Notes: generated from the letters alone by a model not told the origin. A stretch of 64,000 nt of DNA from Collinsella sp. (GCA_018376905.1 JAHAAK010000008.1:1-64000); one strand, 5' to 3'; positions 25,603 to 35,600 are shown, counted from the stretch's first letter. Made by a program: numbers and translations.

Positions 25603-25923
25603 TTATGCGGTGCGCCCCGAAAGCTCTTTGCGCATACCGCTCAGCGAGATCGAAACGGAACCCGACCGCGCGGTAGCAGTGAGTCGATCACCCTCGACTG
25701 ACCCCGTGCATGTAAAGGGCGCCTTGCCCATCAAGACGTGGGAGATAGTACCCGAGAGTTCAAAGAAATCGCCCTCAGCGCGGGCACTCGAGAGAGCGAT
25801 ATTGAGACCCCTGACGTTTAGTACTGCCCTGAGCACGCCGTTCACCCCATGTGAAAACGTCACCTCGCCGCGTTTACTCCCCACCAGCGTCTGGGCCGAA
25901 ACCACATACGTACCCTCAAGCAT
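25603..25923 (-). CDS. Small protein of unknown function
   Basis: 106 residues from ATG 25923, chosen because AGAGGAGGAGCC sits directly upstream; longer in-frame versions run into the esterase gene. Sequence pattern suggests an all-beta fold (YVVSAQTLVGSKRGEVTFSH, then GDFFELSGTISHVLMGKAPF). No signal peptide or membrane segment. It lies between feoB and the esterase gene on the same strand. Family not recognised. Confidence 0.6.
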   Translation of the reverse strand: MLEGTYVVSAQTLVGSKRGEVTFSHGVNGVLRAVLNVRGLNIALSSARAEGDFFELSGTISHVLMGKAPFTCTGSVEGDRLTATARSGSVSISLSGMRKELSGRTA

Positions 25924-25970
25924 GGCTCCTCCTCTAAGCAGACTTTTTGAAACGGGCAAGTAGTCTACTT

Positions 25971-26870
25971 TTACATATGGCGCTCCAGGAAGCGGAAGGC
26001 TAGGCGAATCCAAGGGCGGACCGCCACCTGCTTGTCCTCGTTGTCGACCGCGGTGTTGGCGTTGCCGAGCGAAAGGCCGTGACCACCCTGGTCGAAGACG
26101 TGCATCTCGCATGCAACGCCCTCCTCGGCCATGCGCTGCGCAAACGGGTAGACCTGCGCGATCGGCGCCGTCTTGTCGTCGGACACGCCCCACACAAAGG
26201 TCGGTGGCATCTGACGCGAAACATGCGTGGTGGGGCAGATGTCGGCCAGATGCTCGTCAGTTGCCTCGCCGCCCGTCACCATCGACAGGTAGTCGTTGAG
26301 CAAATCGCGCCCCGTCTTGCCGCCCGTCTTGGGCACACGCAAGTCAATGCGCGGATCGCGCGTCTGCATGTCGCGCACATAGGCAAAGTCGAGCAATGGA
26401 TAGCCCAGCACCACGGCATCGGGACGAATGTCGTCCGGACGCGCCCCGGCAAGTGCCGCGAAGGGGCCGGTCTTCCACTGTGTTGCCAGCGAGGCGCAGA
26501 TCATACCGCCCGCCGAGAATCCCACTACGCACACGCGCTTAGGATCGACATGCCACTCGTCGGCGTTGGCGCGCACCGTGGCGACCATCTTGGCAAGATC
26601 TGCCTGGGGGTGCGGAAAGCCCACGTCACCCGTAGAACTCGTGACATAGTTGAGCACAAAGGCCTGGTAGCCGTGATCCAAAAACGCAAACGCCACGGGA
26701 TCCTGCTCATGCGGAGCGATATGCGTAAACGCACCTCCGCCGCAGATAATCACGGCAGGGCGGCGGCCATTCGGTTTATCGGGCAGCGGCTCGGCACCCA
26801 GATACGTAAAGGTCGCCGGATATTCCTCGGTCGGCTCCTCGCCCCACAGCGCATGGTTCTCGACAATCAT
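25971..26870 (-). CDS. Alpha/beta hydrolase, carbohydrate-esterase-like
   Basis: 299 residues from ATG 26870 behind AAGGGAGCACAT. The oxyanion-hole region is PAVIICGGGAF. The nucleophile elbow is GFSAGG with catalytic Ser, the acid Asp is likely in WGVSDDKTAP, and the His is in QGGHGLSLG. The pattern resembles bacterial xylan or acetyl esterases (BD-FAE/Axe type). No signal peptide, so it acts on imported substrates. 47 bases upstream of the small protein gene and probably in one transcript with it. Confidence 0.85.
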   Translation of the reverse strand: MIVENHALWGEEPTEEYPATFTYLGAEPLPDKPNGRRPAVIICGGGAFTHIAPHEQDPVAFAFLDHGYQAFVLNYVTSSTGDVGFPHPQADLAKMVATVRANADEWHVDPKRVCVVGFSAGGMICASLATQWKTGPFAALAGARPDDIRPDAVVLGYPLLDFAYVRDMQTRDPRIDLRVPKTGGKTGRDLLNDYLSMVTGGEATDEHLADICPTTHVSRQMPPTFVWGVSDDKTAPIAQVYPFAQRMAEEGVACEMHVFDQGGHGLSLGNANTAVDNEDKQVAVRPWIRLAFRFLERHM

Positions 26871-27113
26871 ATGTGCTCCCTTCGCGCAAATTAAGCGCCC
26901 TTGTTTTTTGCCTTCAAGCGTACCCCACTTGAACCCGTGGCGCAGAAACACTCCGGCAATAAGTTTCCCTTCAACTGATATATCACATAATCCCAGCTCA
27001 GAGGTATCTTTGAGCAGCGTAGAATAGGGGCGTTGACCAAGCCGCGAAACACATATGAAACGTTTCCGGCAAACCAAACGCGCGATATGCGCCTATTTAA
27101 GTTGGAGGCAACT

Positions 27114-27677
27114 ATGGGTCTGCTCGATTCGCTTAAGTCCACCTTCACCTCGACCGGCGAGGCGTCCGTTCCGCCCGCAGCAAGCTTCGCTACCCGCGAA
27201 GGCGTCATCTATGCCCCCGTCAACGGCGTGCTCGTCAACCTGAACGAGGTTCCCGACGAGACGATCGCCTCGGGCATGCTTGGCCAGGGCTATGGCATCG
27301 AGCCCATTACCGGCACCATCTATGCGCCCGCCAACGGCCGCATCGGTGCCACCACTGTCACCAACCACTCCATCGGCATGATTACCGAGGACGGCCTGCG
27401 CGTGTTCATCCATGTCGGCCTGGGCACCGTGGAAATGAACGGCAAGGGTTTTGCCCGCTTTGTCGAGATGGGCGATGTGGTCAAGGCAGGCCAGCCGCTC
27501 ATCAGCTTCGACCGCGAGGCCATTAAGGCCGCTGGTCACGAGGACATCGTGACCGTCATCGTCTCCGAGCTCGATCGTCTTAAGAGCATCGACCATGTCG
27601 GCGAGTCTGGAACGCTTATCGGCGGCAACCCGCTCGTCAAGCTTGGCGACCCGCTGCTGGTAGCCAAGACCAAGTAG
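27114..27677 (+). CDS. crr: PTS glucose-type EIIA component
   Basis: Phosphocarrier of the sugar phosphotransferase system: accepts phosphate from HPr and passes it to EIIB. 187 residues, ATG 27114 behind GGAGGCAACT. The family pattern is clear: [27 protein letters not shown] and the phosphorylated His in [18 protein letters not shown]. It is a stand-alone EIIA with no EIIBC nearby, so it may serve several permeases or be regulatory. Confidence 0.92.
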   Translation: MGLLDSLKSTFTSTGEASVPPAASFATREGVIYAPVNGVLVNLNEVPDETIASGMLGQGYGIEPITGTIYAPANGRIGATTVTNHSIGMITEDGLRVFIHVGLGTVEMNGKGFARFVEMGDVVKAGQPLISFDREAIKAAGHEDIVTVIVSELDRLKSIDHVGESGTLIGGNPLVKLGDPLLVAKTK

Positions 27678-27714
27678 CCAGGCCCCGCGCCACACAGCCA
27701 AAAGGCACCTCGTC

Positions 27715-27748
27715 AAGCGCCCGCGACCATTTGGCCGCGGGCGCTTTT
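27715..27748 (+). terminator. Terminator after EIIA gene
   Basis: AAGCGCCCGCG / CGCGGGCGCTT stem followed by TTTT, about 40 bases after the stop. Confidence 0.9.
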
Positions 27749-27858
27749 CGTTTGAAAAACCATCCCGCCAATGCCTTATCTGTATAGCCCAAATGAGACG
27801 AGCTGCTAGAATAACGAACTGTATGGATAACTATCATTCAACCGTTATGGGAGGATAC

Positions 27859-29262
27859 GTGAACCGCACCAAAATCGCGCAGCTCTATGCCGATGCCGAG
27901 TCGCTCGGCGGCCAAACCGTCACCGTCGCCGGCTGGGTCAAGTCCGTCCGCGACATGAAGAACTTTGGCTTTGTTACGCTCAACGACGGCAGCTGCTTCC
28001 GCGACCTGCAGGTCGTCATGAACCGCGAGGCACTCGACAACTACGACGAGATCGCCCATCAAAACGTCTCGGCCGCACTCATTTGCACCGGCACCGTCAA
28101 GCTGACCCCCGATGCGCCCCAGCCTTTCGAGCTTTCTGCCACCTCCATCGAGGTCGAGGGCGTCAGCGCCCCGGATTACCCGCTGCAGAAGAAGCGCGCA
28201 ACCGTCGAGTTCCTGCGCACCCAGCAGCACCTGCGCCCGCGCACCAACCTGTTCCGCGCCGTGTTCCGCATCCGCTCTGTCGCGGCTGCCGCCATCCACC
28301 GCTTCTTCCAGGAGCAGGGCTTTGTCTACGTCAACACCCCCATCATCACCACGAGTGACTGCGAGGGCGCCGGCGAGATGTTCCGCGTGACCACGCTCGA
28401 CCCCAAAAATCCGCCCCTCACCGAGTCCGGCGAGGTCGACTGGAGCCAGGACTTCTTTGGCAAGCATGCAAGCCTCACCGTGTCCGGCCAGCTCAATGCC
28501 GAGAACTTTGCCATGGCCTTTGGCGACGTGTACACCTTTGGCCCCACCTTCCGCGCCGAAAACTCCAACACCACGCGCCACGCCGCCGAGTTTTGGATGA
28601 TCGAGCCCGAGATGGCCTTTGCCGACCTTAACGACTACATGGATAACGCTGAGGCCATGCTCAAGTATGTCCTCAAGGACGTCATGGCCACCTGCCCCGA
28701 CGAGCTCAATATGCTCAACAAGTTTGTGGACAAGGGTCTGCTCGAACGCCTAGACCATGTCGCCAACTCCGACTTCGCCCGCGTTACCTACACCGAGGCC
28801 GTCGAGATCCTGGAGCAGGCCGTCGCCGCCGGTCACAAGTTTGACTACCCCGTGAGCTGGGGCATCGACCTGCAGACCGAGCACGAGCGCTTCCTGACCG
28901 AGGAGCACTTTAAGCGCCCGACCTTCGTAACCGACTACCCGGCCGAGATCAAGGCCTTCTACATGCGCATGAACGAGGACGGCAAGACCGTCGCCGCCGC
29001 CGACTGCCTGGTTCCCGGTATCGGCGAGATCATCGGTGGCTCCCAGCGCGAGGAGCGCCTGGATCTGCTCGAGGCCCGCATCAAGGACCTGGGCATGAAT
29101 CCCGAGCAGTACAAGTACTACCTTGACCTGCGCCGCTACGGTTCCTGCAAGCACGCCGGCTACGGTCTGGGCTTCGAGCGCTTGGTCATGTATCTGACCG
29201 GCGTGGGCAACATCCGCGACGTCCTGCCGCACCCGCGCACCGTGGGCAACGCCGACTTCTAA
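27859..29262 (+). CDS. asnS: Asparaginyl-tRNA synthetase
   Basis: Class IIb aminoacyl-tRNA synthetase charging tRNA-Asn. 467 residues from GTG 27859, which follows GGGAGG; this length equals the usual 466. The N-terminal OB-fold anticodon-binding domain ([19 protein letters not shown]) is followed by the catalytic core with motif 2 ([20 protein letters not shown]) and motif 3 ([15 protein letters not shown]). An ATG at 27823 would add 12 residues but has no ribosome site. Confidence 0.97.
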   Translation: MNRTKIAQLYADAESLGGQTVTVAGWVKSVRDMKNFGFVTLNDGSCFRDLQVVMNREALDNYDEIAHQNVSAALICTGTVKLTPDAPQPFELSATSIEVEGVSAPDYPLQKKRATVEFLRTQQHLRPRTNLFRAVFRIRSVAAAAIHRFFQEQGFVYVNTPIITTSDCEGAGEMFRVTTLDPKNPPLTESGEVDWSQDFFGKHASLTVSGQLNAENFAMAFGDVYTFGPTFRAENSNTTRHAAEFWMIEPEMAFADLNDYMDNAEAMLKYVLKDVMATCPDELNMLNKFVDKGLLERLDHVANSDFARVTYTEAVEILEQAVAAGHKFDYPVSWGIDLQTEHERFLTEEHFKRPTFVTDYPAEIKAFYMRMNEDGKTVAAADCLVPGIGEIIGGSQREERLDLLEARIKDLGMNPEQYKYYLDLRRYGSCKHAGYGLGFERLVMYLTGVGNIRDVLPHPRTVGNADF

Positions 29263-29308
29263 TCGTCGGACGCTAGCTCGCGTCGCCACACGCCAACGCT
29301 CATCGCAC

Positions 29309-29345
29309 AAGCGCCTCTCGACATCGGTCGAGAGACGCTTTTTTT
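29309..29345 (+). terminator. Terminator after asnS
   Basis: AAGCG-CCTCTCGAC / GTCGAGAGACGCTT stem followed by seven Ts. Confidence 0.9.
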
Positions 29346-29521
29346 CAACAGCATCCGTCAAGCTTTTGGCAAGTTTTTGGTCAGTTGAGCAGGGCTGTTG
29401 AAAACTCGACCCGCCGTTTGCCGACGACTACCGACCGCCCAGAGCGCCCTGCGCCCCTGGGAAAGCCCCACGTCCTAGGCTCCATACCGTCGCCACCCAA
29501 AACGGAAAGGACGTGGGCACC

Positions 29522-30307
29522 ATGACCGAAGCCGCTGTTGAAACCTACGACACCACGACTAGAGGCGCCGCCTCGATGGCAGCCTATCGCGCCGTTCGCA
29601 TCCTGCAACTATTAAGCGAAAACACCGGCGAGGACAAGGCCATGCTTTCCGATGAGTTGATCCGGCGCCTCGCCCATCCCGACGACCCCGCCCGCATGCC
29701 CATCTCGGCGGCGCGGCGCAGCATCTACACCGCCATCTCCGCGCTTCGCCATGCCGGATACGAAATTGAGTACAAACGCGGCGTGGGCTACAAACTTCTT
29801 ACCCGCCCGCTCACCGATGAAGAGATCATCCGGCTCCACGGTATGGTCATGCGCAACCGCTCCACGCCTATCGCTATCCGCAAGAGCATGGCGCAGCACT
29901 TAGTTGCCATGGCGAGCGCCGACGTTCGCGGCTACCTCGATACACCCGAACCCGCTCCAAGCGCAGGCAGCAAGGCTACCAAGGCAACACGCACGCCCAT
30001 CAAGCGCATCGACACGTGCGAGCTCGTCGAGCAGGCCATCGACCACGGAACCACGGTGAGTTTTGATATTTCGAGCGTCACGACACGCGGCGAAACCGAA
30101 GCAGCACGGATGACACTCCGTCCCTTTGCCATCAGGCAGCGCGATGGCATCTCGTATCTGCTGGGAACGGTCTACGACGCCCGAGGCACCGACGATACGC
30201 TGCGCACCGTCGAGATCGCCCGTATGAGAAACGTCACCACACGTCTCCTCGACGGCAAGAAGCTCTTCGCCGCCCTAGACGAGGACGACGCCTCCTCCGC
30301 CGCATAA
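29522..30307 (+). CDS. HTH/WYL-type transcriptional regulator
   Basis: 261 residues from ATG 29522 (AAAGGAC ten bases upstream; GTG 29513 is an alternative). The N-terminal region (about 15-105) is a winged HTH (AARRSIYTAISALRHAGYEI). The C-terminal region (about 155-250) has the strand pattern of a WYL/PafC-like sensor domain (MTLRPFAIRQRDGISYLLGT), though the Trp-Tyr-Leu motif itself is degenerate. It is monocistronic, upstream of the ABC transporter genes. Ligand unknown. Confidence 0.75.
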   Translation: MTEAAVETYDTTTRGAASMAAYRAVRILQLLSENTGEDKAMLSDELIRRLAHPDDPARMPISAARRSIYTAISALRHAGYEIEYKRGVGYKLLTRPLTDEEIIRLHGMVMRNRSTPIAIRKSMAQHLVAMASADVRGYLDTPEPAPSAGSKATKATRTPIKRIDTCELVEQAIDHGTTVSFDISSVTTRGETEAARMTLRPFAIRQRDGISYLLGTVYDARGTDDTLRTVEIARMRNVTTRLLDGKKLFAALDEDDASSAA

Positions 30308-30376
30308 GACCCTCCGCCGCCCATTCGACTACCCGTACCGCCCATCCGATTCTGTATTAAAAAACCCGCCAGGCTG

Positions 30377-30435
30377 TTGTAAAAATGGACATCAGCGCTA
30401 CTATAGTTCCACTTGCACTTTGTCCCAGTGCAGTG
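30377..30435 (+). promoter_or_regulatory. Promoter and dyad upstream of ABC transporter operon
   Basis: TTGTAA (30377-30382), 16 bases, TACTAT (30399-30404) make a plausible sigma-70 promoter. A dyad CACTTGCACT / AGTGCAGTG (30410-30435) lies at the expected start of transcription and could be an operator or leader hairpin. Confidence 0.5.
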
Positions 30436-30467
30436 TTTCCAGCCATTTTTATACTGGGGGTAATGAT

Positions 30468-31448
30468 ATGAAGGACATCACCATCAGCCGCAGGAGCCTT
30501 CTGGTCTCCGCTGGCCTGCTCGCGCTCGCCCCGCTCGCCGGATGCGGCGGCAACTCTGGTTCCGGCTCTGCTGCCGCCGGTTCCGACTACACCATCGGCG
30601 TTCTGCAGCTCACCGAGCACTCCGCACTCGATGCCGCCAACGACGGCTTTGTCAAGGCCATCAAGGAGAGCGGCCTTAAGGTCAAGATCGACCAGAAGAA
30701 CGCCCAGAACGACCAGTCCACGTGTAAGTCCATTGCTGACAAGTTTGTGGGCGACAACGTCAACCTGATTTATGCCATCGCCACGCCCGCCGCGCAGGCT
30801 GCCGCCGGCGCCACGGCCGATATCCCCATCGTGGGCTGCGCCATCACCGACTACGCCGCCTCCGGCCTGGTCCAGGACAACGACAAGCCCGGCACCAACG
30901 TCACGGGCGCTTCCGACCTCACCCCGGTCGCCGAGCAGCTCGAGATGATGCAGAAGGTCCTGCCCGACGTTAAAAAGGTCGGCCTGCTCTACTGCACCGC
31001 CGAGTCCAACTCCGACGTCCAGATCAAGGCCGCCAAGAAGGAGCTCGACAAGCTGGGCCTCGAGTACACCGATTTCACCGTCTCGAGCTCCAACGAGATT
31101 CAGTCCGTCGTCGAGTCTGCCGTGGGCAAGGTCGACGCGCTGTACTCCCCCACCGACAACACCATCGCCGCGGGCGCCTCGCAGGTGGGCCAGATCTGCA
31201 AGGAGAACAAGCTTCCCTTCGTGACCGGCGAGGAAGGTATGTGCATGGCCGGCGGCCTGTTCACCCTCTCCATCAACTATGAGGACCTGGGCTACGCCGC
31301 GGGCGAGATGGCCGTTAAGATCCTGAAGGGCGAGGCCAAGCCCGAAGACATGCCGATCAAGCACCTTTCGAGCAAGGACCTGGTCGTCGTCAAGAACGAC
31401 GAAATGGCCGAGGCCCTGGGCATCGACCTTTCCGCTCTGGACGAGTAG
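30468..31448 (+). CDS. ABC transporter substrate-binding lipoprotein (TrpX/DUF534 type)
   Basis: Lipid-anchored solute receptor, 326 residues. A signal peptide with lipobox (LLALAPLAGC, Cys about residue 26) precedes a Ser/Gly linker and a periplasmic-binding-protein fold of the type found in TrpXYZ tryptophan or tyrosine importers (IGVLQLTEHSALDAANDGF, characteristic). The permease and ATPase genes follow. A hairpin at 31519-31549 in the 204-base gap could reduce expression of the downstream genes relative to this receptor. Substrate (aromatic amino acid) is inferred from the family. Confidence 0.88.
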   Translation: MKDITISRRSLLVSAGLLALAPLAGCGGNSGSGSAAAGSDYTIGVLQLTEHSALDAANDGFVKAIKESGLKVKIDQKNAQNDQSTCKSIADKFVGDNVNLIYAIATPAAQAAAGATADIPIVGCAITDYAASGLVQDNDKPGTNVTGASDLTPVAEQLEMMQKVLPDVKKVGLLYCTAESNSDVQIKAAKKELDKLGLEYTDFTVSSSNEIQSVVESAVGKVDALYSPTDNTIAAGASQVGQICKENKLPFVTGEEGMCMAGGLFTLSINYEDLGYAAGEMAVKILKGEAKPEDMPIKHLSSKDLVVVKNDEMAEALGIDLSALDE

Positions 31449-31518
31449 CGCCATGCGCGGTAACGCGTCTAGGGCCCGCACGCGCGCCACAGCCGCGTTA
31501 TTCAATATCTGAGTCCTT

Positions 31519-31549
31519 GGGGCGAACGCTAAAGACCGGCGTTCGCCCT
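31519..31549 (+). terminator. Intercistronic hairpin, possible partial terminator
   Basis: GGGGCGAACGC / GGCGTTCGCCC stem with a weak following T tract, between the binding-protein and permease genes. It would allow excess receptor over membrane components. Confidence 0.6.
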
Positions 31550-31652
31550 GCTTGTTTCGGATGAGACAAAACATCCGTCCGCAGCTCTTTTATGCATTGG
31601 TACCGCTATTATGGAAAATCACGTGTCCACCCTATCCTAGGAGGTATGAAGC

Positions 31653-32576
31653 ATGCTCATTGCATTGCAGGGCGCCGTTTCGCAGGGCGTCCTCTGGGGC
31701 ATTATGGTGCTTGGCGTGTTTATCACGTTCCGCCTGCTCGACATCCCCGATATGACCTGCGACGGCAGCTTTGCCCTCGGCGGCTGTGTCTGCGCCGTAC
31801 TCATCGTCAACAATAACGTCGACCCACTGCTCGCCGTACTGGCTGGCATGTGCGCCGGCGCCATCGCGGGCGCCGTCACGGGCATCTTGACCACCGTCTT
31901 TGAGATTCCCGCAATCCTCGCCGGAATCCTTACGCAGATCAGTCTGTGGTCCATCAACCTGCGCATCATGGGCAAGTCCAACACGCCCATCCTTGCCAAG
32001 GGCACTATCTTCTCATCCGTCAGCAACATGACGGGCCTGCCGCAGTCCACTGTTGCCATTATCCTAGGCATTGTGCTGGCCGTGGCCATCGTCGCCATCC
32101 TGTACTGGTTCTTTGGCACCGAGATCGGCTCGGCGCTGCGTGCCACCGGCAACAACGAGTACATGATCCGCGCCCTGGGCGTTAACACCAACACCACCAA
32201 AATGATCGCCCTCGTGCTCTCCAACGCCCTCATTGGCCTTTCGGGTGCACTCATCTGCCAGAGCCAGAAGTACGCCGACATTGGTATGGGCACCGGCGCC
32301 ATCGTTATCGGTCTTGCAGCCATCGTCATCGGCGAGGTGCTCGGTCGCCTGCTGCCCGGTGGCCTCACGCAGTTTAGCGTCCGTCTTGCCTCCGCCGTCT
32401 TTGGCTCCGTGGTCTACTTCCTTATCCGCGCCATCGTGCTGCAATTGGGCATGGACGCCAACGACATGAAGTTGCTCTCCGCCGTGATCGTCGCCGTGGC
32501 CCTGTGCGTACCCGTGGTTTGGGAGCGCTATAAGCTCCGCAGCTCCTACACGAAGGGGGATGAGGCAGATGCTTAA
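31653..32576 (+). CDS. ABC transporter permease (TrpY-like)
   Basis: Integral membrane permease of the branched-chain-type family, 307 residues, about eight or nine helices. MLIALQGAVSQGVLWGIMVL begins it and the RLLDIPDMTCDGSFALGG segment is typical of this family. The ATG lies behind AGGAGGTATGAAGC. It overlaps the ATPase gene start by eight bases, so translation is coupled. Confidence 0.9.
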   Translation: MLIALQGAVSQGVLWGIMVLGVFITFRLLDIPDMTCDGSFALGGCVCAVLIVNNNVDPLLAVLAGMCAGAIAGAVTGILTTVFEIPAILAGILTQISLWSINLRIMGKSNTPILAKGTIFSSVSNMTGLPQSTVAIILGIVLAVAIVAILYWFFGTEIGSALRATGNNEYMIRALGVNTNTTKMIALVLSNALIGLSGALICQSQKYADIGMGTGAIVIGLAAIVIGEVLGRLLPGGLTQFSVRLASAVFGSVVYFLIRAIVLQLGMDANDMKLLSAVIVAVALCVPVVWERYKLRSSYTKGDEADA

Positions 32577-33363
32577 GCTCTCGCACGTCAAGAAGACCTT
32601 TAACAAGGGCACCGTCACCGAGAAGCGCGCGCTCACCGGCGTCGACCTCACCCTGAATGACGGCGACTTTGTAACCGTGATCGGCGGCAACGGCGCCGGC
32701 AAGTCCACGCTGCTCAACATGATCGCCGGCGTGTACCCGCTCGATTCGGGCGTTATTGAGCTCGACGGCACCGACATCTCGCGCCTGAGCGAGTCGCAGC
32801 GCGCCAAGTACCTAGGCCGAGTGTTCCAGGACCCCATGCGCGGCACCGCAGCCGACATGCAAATTGCCGAGAACCTGGCCCTCGCCAAGCGTCGCGGTCA
32901 GCGTCGCGGTCTTTCGTGGGGCGTCACCAAGGCCGAAAGGGACGAGTACGTCGAGTTGCTCAAGCGCCTGGACCTTGGCCTGGACACACGCCTCAACGCC
33001 AAGGTCGGTCTGCTCTCGGGCGGCCAGCGCCAGGCACTCACCCTGCTGATGGCCACGCTCACCAAGCCGCGCCTGCTGCTGCTCGACGAGCACACCGCGG
33101 CCCTCGACCCCAAGACGGCTTCGAAGGTGCTCAACCTGACCGAGGAGATCGTCGACGAGAACCACCTGACCACGCTCATGGTCACGCACAACATGAACGA
33201 CGCCATTCGTCTGGGCAACCGTCTGATCATGATGCACGAAGGCCACGTAATCTACGACGTGGCAGGCGACGAGAAGAAGTCGCTCACCGTCGCCGACCTG
33301 TTGCAGAAGTTCGAGGAGGTCTCGGGCGGCGAGCTCGCCAACGACCGCATGCTGCTGAGCTAA
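32569..33363 (+). CDS. ABC transporter ATP-binding protein (TrpZ-like)
   Basis: Cytoplasmic ATPase that drives the neighbouring permease. 264 residues from ATG 32569, the spacing-favoured start; ATG 32560 is directly on top of the GGGGG site. Walker A GGNGAGKST, signature LSGGQRQ, Walker B LLLLDEH and the switch His (VTHNMNDA) are all present. Confidence 0.93.
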   Translation: MLKLSHVKKTFNKGTVTEKRALTGVDLTLNDGDFVTVIGGNGAGKSTLLNMIAGVYPLDSGVIELDGTDISRLSESQRAKYLGRVFQDPMRGTAADMQIAENLALAKRRGQRRGLSWGVTKAERDEYVELLKRLDLGLDTRLNAKVGLLSGGQRQALTLLMATLTKPRLLLLDEHTAALDPKTASKVLNLTEEIVDENHLTTLMVTHNMNDAIRLGNRLIMMHEGHVIYDVAGDEKKSLTVADLLQKFEEVSGGELANDRMLLS

Positions 33364-33367
33364 ACCT

Positions 33368-33402
33368 ACCAAAAAGGGACAGGTTTATTTTGGCAGGTTT
33401 TA
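33368..33402 (+). repeat. 34-bp GGGACAGG repeat, copy 3
   Basis: ACCAAAAAGGGACAGG followed by TTTATTTTGGCAGGTTTTA, starting five bases after the ATPase stop. Same family as 2815 and 4602. Confidence 0.8.
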
Positions 33403-33417
33403 CCTGCGCAAACGTCA

Positions 33418-33456
33418 AAACCGCCGCAAAGGGACAGACGCCCTTGCGGCGGTTTT
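33418..33456 (+). terminator. GGGACAG-family terminator after ABC operon
   Basis: AAACCGCCGCAAAGGG-ACAG / CCCTTGCGGCGGTTTT hairpin, a strong stem ending in Ts, with GGGACAG at the start of the loop. Confidence 0.85.
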
Positions 33457-33520
33457 CGCATATTATGTCGATAATCCGATATTCGACCAGACATTCTGGC
33501 TAAGGACTAAGGAAACTGCC

Positions 33521-35548
33521 ATGAAAAGACTCCCCCGCCTTGCGTTAGCCGCCGCGTTGTTTGCCGGCTCGCTCGCAGGCATCCCAAGCCTCGCTTTCGC
33601 GGGGAACCTGCCCGCCGCTATTGACGGCTCCGTGGCCGTCATGCACACCAACGACATCCACGGCAGCTACAAGTACAGCTACAACGAAAGCAAGGGCACC
33701 GGCACCGTCGGCTTCGACGGGCTGGCAGTTCTCTATAGCGCCCAGGGCAACGCCCCCGATCTTTTGCTCGATGCGGGCGACACCTTCCACGGACAGTCCT
33801 TCGCCACCATGAGCGAGGGTGAGAGCATCGCCGAGCTCATGGACACCTTCTACGCCGACGGCTACGACGCGACCACGCCAGGCAACCACGACTGGAGCTA
33901 CGGCGCGGACAAACTCCGCACCATGACCGGCTACAGCACCACCGGCACGCCCTTCGCCATGCTCTGCGCGAACGCGAAGTCTACGAGCGGCGTATGGAGC
34001 TCGAACATCACGAAGACGCTCGATCGCACCTGGGAGGATAGCGAGGATCACTCCACATTCGACTACAAAATCAAGGTCGGCGTCGTGGGTGCCATGGATG
34101 AGTCGCTGGGATCCTCGCTGCGCGCGGACCTGGTCGCGGGCACGTCGTTCTCGAGTGCCACGAACGCCATCAATACCGAGGCAGAGCAGCTGCGCAAGGA
34201 GGGCTGCAACGTTGTCGTCTGTATCGCGCATACGCTCAACGCCAAGACCTTTGCCACACGGCTCCGTGGCGTCGATGCCCTTATCGCAGGCCACGAGCAC
34301 ATCAACCTTAACGAGAAGGTGACGGGAGCCGACGGCAAGACGATCCACGTTGTCGAGGCAGGCAGCGCCTTTGCCGAAGTGGGACTGCTTTCCGTCCCCT
34401 ACGAGTACGACACCAAGGGCACCGAAAGCACCGACGATGACACGGTGGCGGTATACGCAGACAAAAGCGACGAGAAGCTCTATACCGCCAAGGATGTAAA
34501 CGTTCTTTTGACCGATCCCAACAAGGGCTCCACCTATCAGAGCATCCTTGATGAGGTCCACGACAACAAGATCAAGCCGCTCGACGATGCCTTTAGCGCC
34601 GCATCGAGCGAGGTGCTCGGCACGAGCTCTACCAATTATTTCTACGGCGAGAACGCATCTGGCACGCACGGCTGGGAGATGGTGCACACCACCGATTTCC
34701 GCCCCAGCAAGGAGGGCGACACCACCAAGGCCCAGACCATCGGACATGTGATCTGCGGCTCCTATCTTGACCTGACGGGCGCGGACCTTGCCATCGAGAA
34801 CGCGGGCGGCATCCGCGGCGGCATCGCTGCGGGCGATGTGACCGCCGGCAACGTCATCGCTATCTCGCCCTACGGCAACACCGTGGAGACCTGGACCATG
34901 ACCGGTGAGGACTTCCTGACAGCACTCGAGCACTCGCTGCAGATCAGCGACGAGTGCAATCAAAGCTACGAGCTTCAGCAAGCCTACGTAGCGGCCGGCC
35001 ACACCGAGCAGGAGGCGCAAGACATGTACAAGTGGCGCGACGACTCCGGCAGCGTCCTTTCCTTCGGCGGAATCAACGTGACAATCGATTGGACGCAGCC
35101 CGAAGGCAAGCGCATCGTGAGCGCCACGCTCACCAAGGATGGCAGCACGCTCGACCCCGCCAAGACCTACACCGTCGCCACCAACAACTACATCATCACC
35201 AACACGACCGACTTCCCCACCTTCGCAAACGCCACCAAGCACACCGAGTGGGGTACCTGCGAGTCAGCGCTAAGGGCGCTAATTGGGCAGAACGGCTGGG
35301 AGAGCAAGATGGCCTCGCTCGCGGGCACCATCAGCTTTGGCTCCGCTGCCGTGGACCCCACGCCCACTCCGGCCCCGACGCCTGAACCCTCGCCTAAGAC
35401 GGACGCGACGACCACGAAGGTCATCACCAAGAAGACGACCGGCAAGCTCGCCGCAACGGGAGACCGCACGCTAGCCGTGATCGGCGCATGCCTCATCGGC
35501 GGCATCGTCATCATCATTCTCGGCATTATCTGGAAGCGTCGACGCTAA
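33521..35548 (+). CDS. Cell-wall-anchored 5'-nucleotidase/metallophosphoesterase
   Basis: Secreted two-domain nucleotidase, 675 residues. It has a signal peptide (cleavage near AFA-G) and an N-terminal calcineurin-like metal site with HTNDIHGSY, LLDAGDTFHG, GNHDWSYG and AGHEHINL. The C-terminal 5'-nucleotidase domain has IENAGGIRGGI and the substrate-binding segment AISPYGNTVETW. A Pro/Thr linker then leads to a sorting signal LAATGD, a hydrophobic helix and KRRR. LAxTG is the class E sortase motif in Actinobacteria. It probably releases nucleosides and phosphate outside the cell. Confidence 0.92.
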   Translation: MKRLPRLALAAALFAGSLAGIPSLAFAGNLPAAIDGSVAVMHTNDIHGSYKYSYNESKGTGTVGFDGLAVLYSAQGNAPDLLLDAGDTFHGQSFATMSEGESIAELMDTFYADGYDATTPGNHDWSYGADKLRTMTGYSTTGTPFAMLCANAKSTSGVWSSNITKTLDRTWEDSEDHSTFDYKIKVGVVGAMDESLGSSLRADLVAGTSFSSATNAINTEAEQLRKEGCNVVVCIAHTLNAKTFATRLRGVDALIAGHEHINLNEKVTGADGKTIHVVEAGSAFAEVGLLSVPYEYDTKGTESTDDDTVAVYADKSDEKLYTAKDVNVLLTDPNKGSTYQSILDEVHDNKIKPLDDAFSAASSEVLGTSSTNYFYGENASGTHGWEMVHTTDFRPSKEGDTTKAQTIGHVICGSYLDLTGADLAIENAGGIRGGIAAGDVTAGNVIAISPYGNTVETWTMTGEDFLTALEHSLQISDECNQSYELQQAYVAAGHTEQEAQDMYKWRDDSGSVLSFGGINVTIDWTQPEGKRIVSATLTKDGSTLDPAKTYTVATNNYIITNTTDFPTFANATKHTEWGTCESALRALIGQNGWESKMASLAGTISFGSAAVDPTPTPAPTPEPSPKTDATTTKVITKKTTGKLAATGDRTLAVIGACLIGGIVIIILGIIWKRRR

Positions 35549-35600
35549 GCTACACCGCCGGGCCTTGCAGCCCCGCCGCGTAAACCTTATATCGAGCACA

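Noticed and set aside
33812..35242. 565-codon minus-strand frame (33545-35242) opposite the 5'-nucleotidase gene
   Set aside because: Sense strand has signal peptide, metal motifs and sorting signal; the minus frame has no family features.
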